Assembly: GCA_029310945.1 (NCBI GenBank)
Contig: JARJFC010000008.1
Span: 1 to 64,000, forward strand
Direction: 5' to 3'
DNA length: 64,000 nucleotides
Source of the DNA: Leptospira sp. 96542
GTDB lineage: Bacteria; Spirochaetota; Leptospiria; Leptospirales; Leptospiraceae
The notes below the pieces were generated by a model. It had not been told where the DNA came from, made no database searches, and saw only the letters and a program-made list of their open reading frames with translations. Shown here in pieces: positions 7,693 through 15,772 of this stretch. Both the position numbers and the translations under genes were made by a program. The first letter of the stretch is position 1. Every line of letters begins with the position of its first letter.

Positions 7693-8511
7693 TTAATCCT
7701 TTGTTCGAATTTGTGGATGGATTTCTCCAATGATAAGCGAACCTAAAAAACTTGGGATAACAATCACTGCGTTGATAATTCCGTGGAATAGAACCATGTT
7801 AGGTATGCCACCTAATAATTTTGGAAATTCAATCCAAAACTCATTGAGTAGCGCTAAGAAAAAACTGAAACAGAGAAAACAAAAACTAATTCGCAATAGT
7901 GATTTTGAATAAAAATTTTTATTATTTCCAATCACTTCCACATATAAGATTGAGATCGGAAATAATATCGAGTAACCGACGACCGCAATTTTTTTGAGTA
8001 ATATGTTTTGATAAATTCCAATGGCTATTGTAAAAAATAAGATAACGATTGTTAAACACAGAATAGGTAAAAACTTAGATTCTCTTTTTTTATCTGAAAG
8101 AAAACAAATTCCAGATAAAAATAGCCAACCAATAAAACATCCATGGACGGCTGCATAAAAACTCCAAATATCATTATAACCGAGTAGTTTGTATTGATTC
8201 ATTCCACAAAAAAACCAGGTGGAAGATATGATGCTAAATACAAATGGGAATATAGAGATAAAATGAAAACCCTGGAATAGGGATTTAGACTTCAATTTAC
8301 AGAACATAACCAATCCGAATCCGCAAAAAATTGGCAAGATTCCTGTGATGAGTGGTAAATTAAGAATGATTCCGAGGAGAGTCAAAAATAGAGCAAAGAT
8401 ATGAGATAAAAAATAAAATTTTGAATTTTGTAAGAAAAAACGATTACTAAAATAGGGTGCAATGGTATACCCTAGAGTCAATATGAGTAAGAGAATTTTT
8501 TTTTCATCCAT
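7693..8511 (-). CDS. YndJ-like multipass membrane protein
   Basis: The protein of about 272 residues is almost wholly hydrophobic with some eight to nine membrane segments. It ends with NMVLFHGIINAVIVIP, a motif matching the C-terminal xHGxxNA pattern of YndJ-family membrane proteins, whose function is not established. ATG at 8511 (MDEKKILL) is preferred to TTG at 8550, because the longer form would overlap the divergent gene that starts at 8524. That leaves only 12 bp between the two start codons, so the promoters must overlap the coding sequences or be shared. The YndJ assignment is moderate. Confidence 0.6.
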   Translation of the reverse strand: MDEKKILLLILTLGYTIAPYFSNRFFLQNSKFYFLSHIFALFLTLLGIILNLPLITGILPIFCGFGLVMFCKLKSKSLFQGFHFISIFPFVFSIISSTWFFCGMNQYKLLGYNDIWSFYAAVHGCFIGWLFLSGICFLSDKKRESKFLPILCLTIVILFFTIAIGIYQNILLKKIAVVGYSILFPISILYVEVIGNNKNFYSKSLLRISFCFLCFSFFLALLNEFWIEFPKLLGGIPNMVLFHGIINAVIVIPSFLGSLIIGEIHPQIRTKD

Positions 8512-8523
8512 ATGTGAATTTGT

Positions 8524-9216
8524 ATGATAAGCGAGCCAAATAGAGTGCAAGAAATTTTAAGTTTCCATTGTTTCAATATTCCGTTTTATAAATTGCCTTT
8601 TTATTTATATTTTTACCCAAAACGAAATAAAGTCAGTGGGCTCGTACATTCTGAATCATTTTTATCCATGCGTTTGGGAGAACCGATTGGCAATATAAGA
8701 AGGTATTCATTTTCCAAACTGGCAGTATTGTTCTATTGGCGATCGGAAGAAGACTTGGAACAATTTCTGATCACAAATCAAAAAAATCCTATCCATTCAG
8801 GGTGGCACATTCGTTTAAAATTGTATAGAAGATGGGGCAAATTACAAGAGTTAGGATCTGCCAATCTTTATCCAAAAGAATCCGCTAGTGAAACGCCAAT
8901 CGTTGCAATCACTCTCGCTCGTCTAAAAATCTCTCAGCTTTTTCGTTTTACAAAATGGGGAAAACCTGTGGAAAAACAAGTTAGAGATCACAAAGGAGTA
9001 AAATTTGCCTTTGCCGCTTTCCGACCGTTTCGTAGTTTCCTAACTTTTAGCGTTTGGAATTCAGAGAGGGAAATGGTTCAAATGGTTCAAGGAGTGGATC
9101 CAAAGTTAGATGGTCTTGAACATAAAAATGCAATGTTGGAAAGAAACCGAAAAGACTTTCATACAGAATTTACCACTCTTCGGCTAGAAATATTGGAAGA
9201 AACTGGGAGTATTTAA
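8524..9216 (+). CDS. CrtA-like (spheroidene monooxygenase-type) protein
   Basis: The 230-residue soluble protein fits the spheroidene monooxygenase-like family: a TLARLKIS segment, then FRPFRSFLTFSVWNSEREM with the family's TFSxWxS box, and a later EHKNAMLERNRKDFHTEF segment carrying the conserved His. The family includes haem-binding carotenoid ketolases (CrtA), but many members are uncharacterised and probably not carotenoid enzymes. No carotenoid genes lie nearby, so the specific reaction cannot be assigned. It is divergent from the YndJ-like gene with almost no spacer. Confidence 0.55.
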   Translation: MISEPNRVQEILSFHCFNIPFYKLPFYLYFYPKRNKVSGLVHSESFLSMRLGEPIGNIRRYSFSKLAVLFYWRSEEDLEQFLITNQKNPIHSGWHIRLKLYRRWGKLQELGSANLYPKESASETPIVAITLARLKISQLFRFTKWGKPVEKQVRDHKGVKFAFAAFRPFRSFLTFSVWNSEREMVQMVQGVDPKLDGLEHKNAMLERNRKDFHTEFTTLRLEILEETGSI

Positions 9217-9330
9217 TGTATGGTATTGTTTCGAATGCCCTAGGCTATGACCTTGTTCTTTACAGAAAAAAAAGGTTTTTTTTATCTTTTTTTAAGAACT
9301 AAACTGGAACCGGCAGGGACATTTAAACGT

Positions 9331-9909
9331 ATGAATGACAAATCCTATATTGAACTTCTGGACCAGGCAAAGGCTGGTGATAAACGAGCTTGGTCAGTTT
9401 TACAAAATCGATTTTCCGATTTTGCTAATAAATTTGCAGCTAAGATTTTAAACGACGAAGACCTTTCGCAGGATATTGTGCAGGAATCATTTTGGGATTT
9501 ATATCAAAATTTAGAAAAAATAACAATATCTGCCGCTTTTCCCACTCTATTAAAGAGGGCGCTAATCAAACATGGGGATCGCATCTTAAGAAAGAAGGAA
9601 AGTCAAAATTTGGTATTTGTCGATCCCGAGCAAATTGATCGAAACTCAGGAGAATTACATTCTACTTATTTGGAGAAAGAATGTTATGAAACAATTTTTA
9701 AGAATTTAAAAAAATTGGATCTTGCAGATCAGAGATTGATCGAACTTTTTTATTACAAGAATTATTCTCTAGTTGAAATTTCAAAAACAGAAGGGAAAAC
9801 ATTATCTTTTATTAAAAAAAGACATCTTCATGTTAAAAAAATTCTCAGAAACGGAATTGGTGAAACGTTCCGACCAGAAGCAAATTCCCATCTTATGATG
9901 GTAGCTTAG
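9331..9909 (+). CDS. ECF-type RNA polymerase sigma factor
   Basis: The 192-residue protein starting at ATG 9331 (MNDKSYIELLDQAKAGDKRA) has a sigma-70 region 2 (about residues 10-80, with DLSQDIVQESFWDLYQN) and a region 4 helix-turn-helix (about 125-175, LDLADQRLIELFYYKNYSLVEIS). This is the architecture of extracytoplasmic-function sigma factors that redirect RNA polymerase in response to a signal. The frame extends further upstream, but ATG 9331 follows CAGGGA and gives the normal family length. No anti-sigma gene is next to it. Instead, a clpP paralogue follows 9 bp downstream, suggesting co-expression and perhaps a proteolytic control circuit. Confidence 0.85.
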   Translation: MNDKSYIELLDQAKAGDKRAWSVLQNRFSDFANKFAAKILNDEDLSQDIVQESFWDLYQNLEKITISAAFPTLLKRALIKHGDRILRKKESQNLVFVDPEQIDRNSGELHSTYLEKECYETIFKNLKKLDLADQRLIELFYYKNYSLVEISKTEGKTLSFIKKRHLHVKKILRNGIGETFRPEANSHLMMVA

Positions 9910-9918
9910 GAGAATTTT

Positions 9919-10479
9919 TTGGAAACAACGCAAGTCCATTCAAATCTGCAAATTGAAAATGTTTATCTGGAACAAAGAAAAGTTTTTCTATGGGGCGAAG
10001 TTAATGATAATTCAGCACGGTATTTGATTGATCGTTTTTTATATCTCGAAGCATTAGATCCAACAAGACCTATCACCTTATACATCCATTCGCCTGGGGG
10101 GTCAACGTATGCAGGTTTGGCGATACTTGACGTTATAAATGGCCTACATAATCCAGTTTATACAACTTGTTTAGGAATGGCTATGTCATTTGGGGCAATT
10201 CTCCTTTTATCTGGAGCGAAAGGATATCGTTATTGTTACCCTCACAGCAAAGTGCTAATCCACCAACCACATGTTATCGGGGAATTTAAAGGTCCGGCCG
10301 AAGACATTCGAATTTTTGCAGAATCTGTTAGAAGAGAAAAAGATTTATTGAATGAAATTATGGCAAAAGCAACCGGCCAATCATTGGACAAAATCATCGA
10401 AGACACCGAGCGTGACACTTGGTTTTCGTCCAAGGATGCTCTGGAATACGGCATTATTGATAAGATCATCGGTGTTTGA
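9919..10479 (+). CDS. clpP: ClpP-family serine protease subunit
   Basis: The 186-residue protein is a peptidase of the ClpP family, which forms tetradecameric chambers fed by ClpX/ClpA-type unfoldases in the cytosol. The catalytic triad is intact: Ser90 in LGMAMSFGAIL, His115 in VLIHQPH and Asp166 in TERDTWFSS. The oxyanion segment HSPGGSTYAG is present. The sequence around Ser is MAMSFGA rather than the usual MAASMGA, and no N-terminal propeptide is seen, so it may be the second of two ClpP isoforms. It starts with TTG at 9919 behind AGGAG and lies 9 bp after the ECF sigma gene. A truncated VOC gene abuts its 3' end. Confidence 0.9.
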   Translation: METTQVHSNLQIENVYLEQRKVFLWGEVNDNSARYLIDRFLYLEALDPTRPITLYIHSPGGSTYAGLAILDVINGLHNPVYTTCLGMAMSFGAILLLSGAKGYRYCYPHSKVLIHQPHVIGEFKGPAEDIRIFAESVRREKDLLNEIMAKATGQSLDKIIEDTERDTWFSSKDALEYGIIDKIIGV

Positions 10480-10481
10480 GT

Positions 10482-10667
10482 TTAGGGCTTTTCGGTTCGA
10501 AATACTAAAGAAAGCTGGGAGTATTCTGGGCGGGTCATTGTTGTTTCACCTGTAGAGTCGCCAATTTTTTCTAATTTTTGATTGAATACATTTTCGTAAA
10601 ACTTGGTAGCACGGATCATATCATTTACATAGATATCAAACAAACATATGGTATTTGTAATTGCCAT
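10482..10667 (-). pseudogene. 5' remnant of a VOC/glyoxalase-family gene
   Basis: The frame begins with a good ribosome-binding site (AGGAG) and MAITNTICLFDIYVNDMIRA, followed by TKFYENVFNQKLEKI: the first beta-alpha-beta module of a vicinal-oxygen-chelate (glyoxalase/PhnB-like) protein. After about 45 residues the similarity stops and the frame ends at residue 61, two bases from the clpP stop codon. Family members are usually about 120-140 residues. The missing half suggests a deletion that fused the remnant to the clpP region. Confidence 0.7.
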
Positions 10668-11043
10668 ATATTTTTCTCCTGAAGTTTTTTTGGTAATTGT
10701 CTTTAAGAATTATAGTATAGCAGCTGCGAACTAATCTAGATTGTATATTTCAGACATCAAAGTTTTTGAAAGAAATTGACTTGAGGAATCCTTCTCTTGT
10801 ATTCGGGCGAGATTGTTTTGGCAAAAAGTTACAACTGATACAACGAAAGTGTAAAAAGAACTTTTGCAAATGAGACCTCAAAGATAAAAATATTTTCATC
10901 AAAAACTTTTACCTATTATCAAATTGTAGCTCAATTCAGTAGTTTATAGAGTGGATGTTTGTATAAAAATAAATTTTTTATATTGAAATCGATTTACGAT
11001 TGAGTTACTCTAGTATTAAATTCAGCAGGTTAGGTAATGAGTT
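10668..11043. other. Intergenic region, promoter region only
   Basis: This 376-base AT-rich stretch lies between two divergent reading directions. It should hold the promoter of the lipoprotein gene at 11044 and that of the decayed VOC gene. I see no open frame of useful size, no stem-loop with a T-tract and no repeats. Confidence 0.35.
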
Positions 11044-12531
11044 TTGAATAACAATCTGAAAATTATTCTATTCAATAAAAATCAGTTTTTAAGCAGAATT
11101 CTATTGCTATTTTTTATTTACTTCTTTTTGAAGTGTCAACCAGCATCTTTGAATAATCCTTCCGATCCAAATTCAAAAGCATTTTTTGAAAATGCTATGC
11201 TTTTGTGTGCATTGGGGGTTACCCCATGTAATTCTTGTTCTGCTGCGCCAGGACCTTGGGATAGTTTCATAGGAGAGGTAACAACTGCTGCTAGTTTTAC
11301 GAATGGTTTATCTTTTCGTTCCGATCTATCTCACCAATTGTACGGATTGACTTTTACCAATAATAATTTTGGTTCAGGGGGAATTAATTTCCAGGGGACT
11401 GTTGGAAGTACAACAAACTTTTTACTTACTAAATTTTCGGCTACGGGGCAAAGGCAATGGTTGTCATATTTAGGGCAAAGATCCGACCGGCCCAATGGTG
11501 TTCGATTGAAAGAAAATGACGGTGTTTATGTTTTTGGATCAACTCCCACGAACTCTTTGCCAAAACCAATATTGCCCCATGTGGGAGTCGGTGCCAATTC
11601 CTTCCTTGTTAAATATGATTTCAATCAGGAAGTTGTTTGGTCAAAATATTATAATGACGGTACCAATACCGAGTCAGTAGTCATTTCAGACGTGACGGAG
11701 GCTAGTGATGCAACAGGCTTTTATATTTTTGGTTATTCTACTGGTGCTTTATTGAACCCTGGGATAGTGATTGGTGCTTCGAGTGCGTCAGACTGGTTCA
11801 TTCAAAAAATAAATTTGAACGGAGAAGCTATTTGGACGAGATATTTCCCCTCCCCGACACCAATTTCTAATTTTCGTCCCTTACGAATACAGGAAATTCC
11901 GAATGCCCAAGGTTATTATTTGGTTCTTAAGGTCGATGACACTATTAATGGAGTGTATACTAATGGCTTAAATATTTACCCAACTGTTTCCACCAATTTG
12001 ATTATGAAATTAGATCAAAACTTTGCTTATCAATGGCATCGTTATTTAGGTGGCACTTCAGCTATATCTGACGATATTGCACCTTCTTTGGTTGTCTTTT
12101 CTGATCAAACGGTTGTGACTTCTTCACTCTATAGTGATCCGTCACCAAGCATTGGTTTACCACATCCGGGAGGATCAATCGCATCGACGATATTTTATCG
12201 ATTGGACGGATCAGGTAACTTAGTGTATTCTTCCTTTGTATATAAAACTGGTGAAAGTGTGATGATTTCCGATACCCAAAAATTAACGAATGGTAACTTA
12301 TTGATTTCTGGGACTGTTGATAGTTTAACAGGAATTGCTTCCGAACTTAACCCCATGACTTTTCTTGAAAATTATCGTGTTTCAGGAAAAGAAAGTTTTA
12401 AATCAGCTTCTGTACAACATTGTGATGGTTCCTTCAGTAGTTATGGAAGTTCTGATCGAGTGATTGCTGATTCACCCATTCCTTATGGAAACGGGGCAAC
12501 GAATGCAATTTTTTCGCGATTCAAACTTTGA
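11044..12531 (+). CDS. Propeller-like surface lipoprotein
   Basis: The 495-residue protein has a basic N-terminus, a long hydrophobic stretch and a candidate lipidation Cys at residue 31 (FFLKC). The body has about five copies of a strand pattern of the type FLxKxxxxGxxxWxxYxG: LLTKFSATGQRQWLSYLG, FLVKYDFNQEVVWSKYY, FIQKINLNGEAIWTRYF, LIMKLDQNFAYQWHRYLG and FYRLDGSGNLVYSSF. This resembles the SBBP-type beta-propeller repeats common in leptospiral lipoproteins. It is probably exported and surface-exposed. The start is TTG at 11044. The ligand is unknown. Confidence 0.7.
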   Translation: MNNNLKIILFNKNQFLSRILLLFFIYFFLKCQPASLNNPSDPNSKAFFENAMLLCALGVTPCNSCSAAPGPWDSFIGEVTTAASFTNGLSFRSDLSHQLYGLTFTNNNFGSGGINFQGTVGSTTNFLLTKFSATGQRQWLSYLGQRSDRPNGVRLKENDGVYVFGSTPTNSLPKPILPHVGVGANSFLVKYDFNQEVVWSKYYNDGTNTESVVISDVTEASDATGFYIFGYSTGALLNPGIVIGASSASDWFIQKINLNGEAIWTRYFPSPTPISNFRPLRIQEIPNAQGYYLVLKVDDTINGVYTNGLNIYPTVSTNLIMKLDQNFAYQWHRYLGGTSAISDDIAPSLVVFSDQTVVTSSLYSDPSPSIGLPHPGGSIASTIFYRLDGSGNLVYSSFVYKTGESVMISDTQKLTNGNLLISGTVDSLTGIASELNPMTFLENYRVSGKESFKSASVQHCDGSFSSYGSSDRVIADSPIPYGNGATNAIFSRFKL

Positions 12532-12543
12532 TTGGTTTGCAGT

Positions 12544-12935
12544 TCAGTTTTTGATTTCTGTTAATACGTAACTGTATTTTGCCTCAACAGTATCCCGTTC
12601 GATTGGGCGTAAATAACGGATTGATGCGTTTGTTGTCACCATAATTTGTGCTTCATTCTCCATATGAAACATACACATAACTGCCGTCAGAGTATCTCCA
12701 ACCGTAAAATAAAACAACCTCCATGCATTAGTCCGTGAAGTGCCCGGTTTTCTATGCCATAAGGAATGGTTGCAGTGGAGGAATTGGCCTCAAGACTAAG
12801 AACTTTCATCTTTGTGGCGGCCGGATGGCACTGTTCGATAAGATACTGAACATTTTCGATTAAATCGTATCCATTTTCCTTAAATTTAAAAATATCCTTT
12901 GGGATTATTTTTTGGGCTAGTTCTAAAATTTCCAT
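12544..12935 (-). pseudogene. Frameshifted hotdog (PaaI-like) thioesterase
   Basis: From ATG 12935 (MEILELAQKIIPKDIF, behind AAGAGGT) the frame leads into GIENRALHGLMHGGCF, the NxxxxGxMHGG box of hotdog-fold thioesterases. It then ends early. The next frame, from about 12703 to the TGA at 12544-12546, continues with VGDTLTAVMCMFHMENEA and RYLRPIERDTVEAKYSY, the expected second half. Restoring one base in the T/A-rich run around 12704-12715 joins the two halves into a protein of about 131 residues. This is either a true 1-base deletion or an assembly error. The gene is divergent from the truncated tetR. Confidence 0.75.
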
Positions 12936-12983
12936 AATACCTCTTATGTTCTCAATCACTTTGGGAGACAGAGTTGTCTTTGC

Positions 12984-13005
12984 AAAGAGACAAACTGGTC
13001 TCTTT
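12984..13005. repeat. Inverted repeat between thioesterase and tetR
   Basis: AAAGAGAC (12984-12991) and GTCTCTTT (12998-13005) form an 8-bp perfect inverted repeat with a 6-base loop, followed on the plus strand by more T residues. It lies about 40 bp upstream of tetR and 50 bp upstream of the divergent thioesterase start. It could be a second operator or a leader hairpin. Confidence 0.4.
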
Positions 13006-13027
13006 TTTCTTCTTTTTTTAACTGGGT

Positions 13028-13045
13028 ATGTTACTGTAGTAACAT
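13028..13045. promoter_or_regulatory. Probable TetR operator palindrome
   Basis: ATGTTACTGTAGTAACAT is an 18-bp inverted repeat with perfect 8-base arms (ATGTTACT/AGTAACAT) and a 2-base centre. Its right end overlaps the start codon of the truncated tetR gene at 13044. Size, symmetry and location between divergent tetR and target genes are typical of TetR-family operators, so autorepression and control of the thioesterase are inferred. Confidence 0.65.
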
Positions 13046-13274
13046 GAAAGATAACTTCCAAAAGACTACTCTTGGTTCTATACATAGTGAGAGACATGAG
13101 GCTAATCCTGGTGCTCGATTACTTAGTGCCGCAAAAGATTTATTTTATTTGCATGGATATGCTATGAGTGGCATTAACGAAGTCATAGAAAAATCAAATA
13201 CATCTAAAAAAAGTTTTTATCACTATTATCCGAGCAAAACAGATTTGGGGCGAGCTTTCCTACTGTCGGAATAG
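13044..13274 (+). pseudogene. Truncated TetR-family regulator
   Basis: The 76-residue product carries the complete TetR DNA-binding domain: a helix with ARLLSAAKDLFYLHGY, then GINEVIEKSNTSKKSFYHYY and PSKTDLGRAFL. It stops right after that helix-turn-helix. TetR proteins are normally about 190 residues with a ligand-binding, dimerising C-terminal domain. None of the three forward frames downstream (13275-13511, otherwise empty) restores it, so the 3' part looks deleted. The 5' operator is intact. Confidence 0.75.
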
Positions 13275-13511
13275 CCCGAAGGAGCGGTATTTTATTGAAT
13301 CGTGCGTATGCTCTCTTTAAGATAGAGAGAGAGGAGGGCGGCCAGCTCTAAGTGAGCCGGAAAGTTTAGACTTAAAAACAAACGTTTATTATTTTTCTTT
13401 GCTATTTTGGCACACTGGCTTAGTTTTTAAATCCGAAGAAATAAGTTTTTGATCGCCAAATGATGGTTTCTGAAGGAATTTGCCACTACTGGGCAATCTG
13501 GTAAATGGCTA

Positions 13512-14777
13512 ATGAAATTTAAAGTCTATTTATTTCTCATACTTGTATCATTATATTCGAATTGTAAACGGCCACAACTTCAAGCTCAGTGCGATCCACT
13601 TTCTGATTCCTTCAAAGATTTCTATCTAGCGCGATTTTTATTGGAAGATGACCAAATATTTTGTGGTTCGCAGGTTCCCATTCGACCAGTATGTGAGTTG
13701 TCTCCTTTTGAAATCATCCAACCAAAAAAATGGAAATATGTAAAAGAAGAACTCAATCGTTTGGAGTCTTTAGGTTCAGGTACACCTAGCATTAACTTGA
13801 TCCCGCAAGGAATTTCTGGTACTGCAAAATGGTTAGGTGGTATATTGGCACCCAATGGTTTAATTTATAATATTCCATTCACGCAAACAAGTGTTTTGGT
13901 ATTTGATCCAAAAACCAACCTAACAAAAACCTTGCCTACTGGTGTTTCTGGTTCAAATTTATGGGAGGGTGGTGTTCTTGCTCCTAATGGTAAAATATAC
14001 GCTATCCCTAGAGATGCAAATTCAATTCTTGTAATCAATCCCTCTGCAGACTTTAATACGGAAGATAAAACTTATACAATTCCATCTCCTGTTGCGGGAA
14101 CAAATAAGTGGCGAGGTGGTGTCCTTGCACCAAACGGTAAAATATATGCGATGCCTGTTTCTATCGATCAAATTCTTGTAATCGATTCTTTTACTGATTA
14201 TGTGTATACAATTCCAACAGGAATTAGTGGAACCAATCAGTGGGAAGGAGGGGTTGTTTCGCCCAATGGTAAAATCTACGGCATTCCTGTTGATTCAGAT
14301 TATATTTTGTTGATTGATCCGTATTTTGATTTGGTAAGCACTTTACCATCACCCAAAACAGGTTTATCCAAATGGCGCCAAGCTGTACTTGCACCTAATG
14401 GAAATATATACGGAATCCCTCATACAGAAAATGATTTTTTAATTATCAATACTAATAATAATTTGGTGACAACGTTTCCTTCCCCCATTGTCGCTGCCTC
14501 TAAATGGCGAGGAGGGAGTTTGGGAGCTGACGGAAATATTTATACTCACCCTGCAGATAACCAGTTTATACTTCGTTTTAATCCCAATACTTTTGTTACT
14601 TCGCAAATTGACACTGGTGTTAGTAGTTTTAATAAATGGGGTGATGCGGTGCTTGCACCAAACGGTAATATTTACACTGTCCCTCATTCGGAAGATCAGA
14701 TTTTATCAATCAATCCAAATTCACCTGGAAAAATCTGCGATTCCATACTGCTTAGTAGTTATTTTAATCGTTATTAA
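13512..14777 (+). CDS. Seven-repeat beta-propeller lipoprotein
   Basis: The 421-residue lipoprotein (signal ending LYSNC, Cys18) contains seven tandem repeats of about 40 residues with consensus KWxGGVLAPNGKIYxIP followed by xILxIDP. They start near residues 110, 150, 195, 235, 277, 317 and 360. Seven such units strongly suggest a closed seven-bladed propeller. It should be anchored in a membrane and exposed to the periplasm or the outside. Cys residues near the N- and C-terminus (CDP, CEL, KICDS) could form disulfides. The binding partner is unknown, and no operon partner is evident (97 bp to the next gene). Confidence 0.8.
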   Translation: MKFKVYLFLILVSLYSNCKRPQLQAQCDPLSDSFKDFYLARFLLEDDQIFCGSQVPIRPVCELSPFEIIQPKKWKYVKEELNRLESLGSGTPSINLIPQGISGTAKWLGGILAPNGLIYNIPFTQTSVLVFDPKTNLTKTLPTGVSGSNLWEGGVLAPNGKIYAIPRDANSILVINPSADFNTEDKTYTIPSPVAGTNKWRGGVLAPNGKIYAMPVSIDQILVIDSFTDYVYTIPTGISGTNQWEGGVVSPNGKIYGIPVDSDYILLIDPYFDLVSTLPSPKTGLSKWRQAVLAPNGNIYGIPHTENDFLIINTNNNLVTTFPSPIVAASKWRGGSLGADGNIYTHPADNQFILRFNPNTFVTSQIDTGVSSFNKWGDAVLAPNGNIYTVPHSEDQILSINPNSPGKICDSILLSSYFNRY

Positions 14778-14874
14778 ATCATCATGTAACAAAAGAAAAA
14801 TCAAAGATTGATCTGGGATTGTTTCCAATTTTTATTCAATTGACAATTTAATGGAAATAAATTGAATTACCGTT

Positions 14875-15759
14875 ATGCGTTGGAAAGAATCTGAATTTTG
14901 GAAAAACGCATCCCCCTCCGAACTCCTAAATTTTTTTCAGTTGGTCGAAGAATCTAAAGACTTAGAAGCACTCGTTTTGCATATGAACACGGAACAGGCA
15001 TTTTGTGATTTGGTGTTCGAATATTTATGGTTATTTCGCACAGAAGAGCCCACTAAAAAATTTTTAAATGATGAAAAAATTTCTTCCGATTTACTAATCA
15101 AATTTATTTATTTTGGATACGGAAAACAGTTCCTTTCGGGAGATTTTGACTCAAATGCATATTTTTTGCGCATTCGGGATTTATTTAATTCTGCACAAAG
15201 TTTACGGATTTTATCCCTAGAGGAAGAAATGGACAGGGATCCTACCTTAAAAATTCATTTATTGTCTAATTTAGATCCACAGACCTGGGAAGCGTATTTC
15301 GATATATTAGAAAAAAATAATATGACTATGCAGACTCTCCTTGGAATTTTTACAAATTTAAGGGAAAACGAAATTCGCAAAATTCTTTTAAATAGTCCAA
15401 CTTTGTATTATTATCTTCGAATGATGATGTTTTCAAATGCAGAAACATCTGACCTAGATAAAAAAAATGATAATAAAAAACGACTTGAGTCTATTCTCGA
15501 TTCTATCCATATCTGGGAAACTTTTTGTAATGATATAAAAAATCGTTTTGATTTTGTTTCTGAAGGAAAATTAACGCCGAGTAAACGAAACCCCGAACGG
15601 TTATCGCTGGTTCTGCGTGAACTTATTAAAGTACCGACCAAAGACAGGATGGATATTTTAGTATACATCCGTGGAAATGGAGCGGTTGTTGATAATTGGG
15701 AAGAATCAACGATTGTTTCGGCTTTGGGTAATTTTGATCGCGAAGGAAGATTCTTTTAA
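14875..15759 (+). CDS. Conserved protein of unknown function
   Basis: The 294-residue soluble protein is rich in Leu, Glu and Lys and predicted to be largely alpha-helical. It has no signal peptide, membrane segment or catalytic motif I recognise. The repeated pairing of short helices (for example NMTMQTLLGIFTNLRENEIR) could be HEAT-like. It lies 13 bp upstream of the acyltransferase gene and is probably cotranscribed with it. A TTGACA at 14840-14845 may be part of its promoter, but no good -10 follows. Confidence 0.6.
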   Translation: MRWKESEFWKNASPSELLNFFQLVEESKDLEALVLHMNTEQAFCDLVFEYLWLFRTEEPTKKFLNDEKISSDLLIKFIYFGYGKQFLSGDFDSNAYFLRIRDLFNSAQSLRILSLEEEMDRDPTLKIHLLSNLDPQTWEAYFDILEKNNMTMQTLLGIFTNLRENEIRKILLNSPTLYYYLRMMMFSNAETSDLDKKNDNKKRLESILDSIHIWETFCNDIKNRFDFVSEGKLTPSKRNPERLSLVLRELIKVPTKDRMDILVYIRGNGAVVDNWEESTIVSALGNFDREGRFF

Positions 15760-15772
15760 TTTGTGATTTTGA

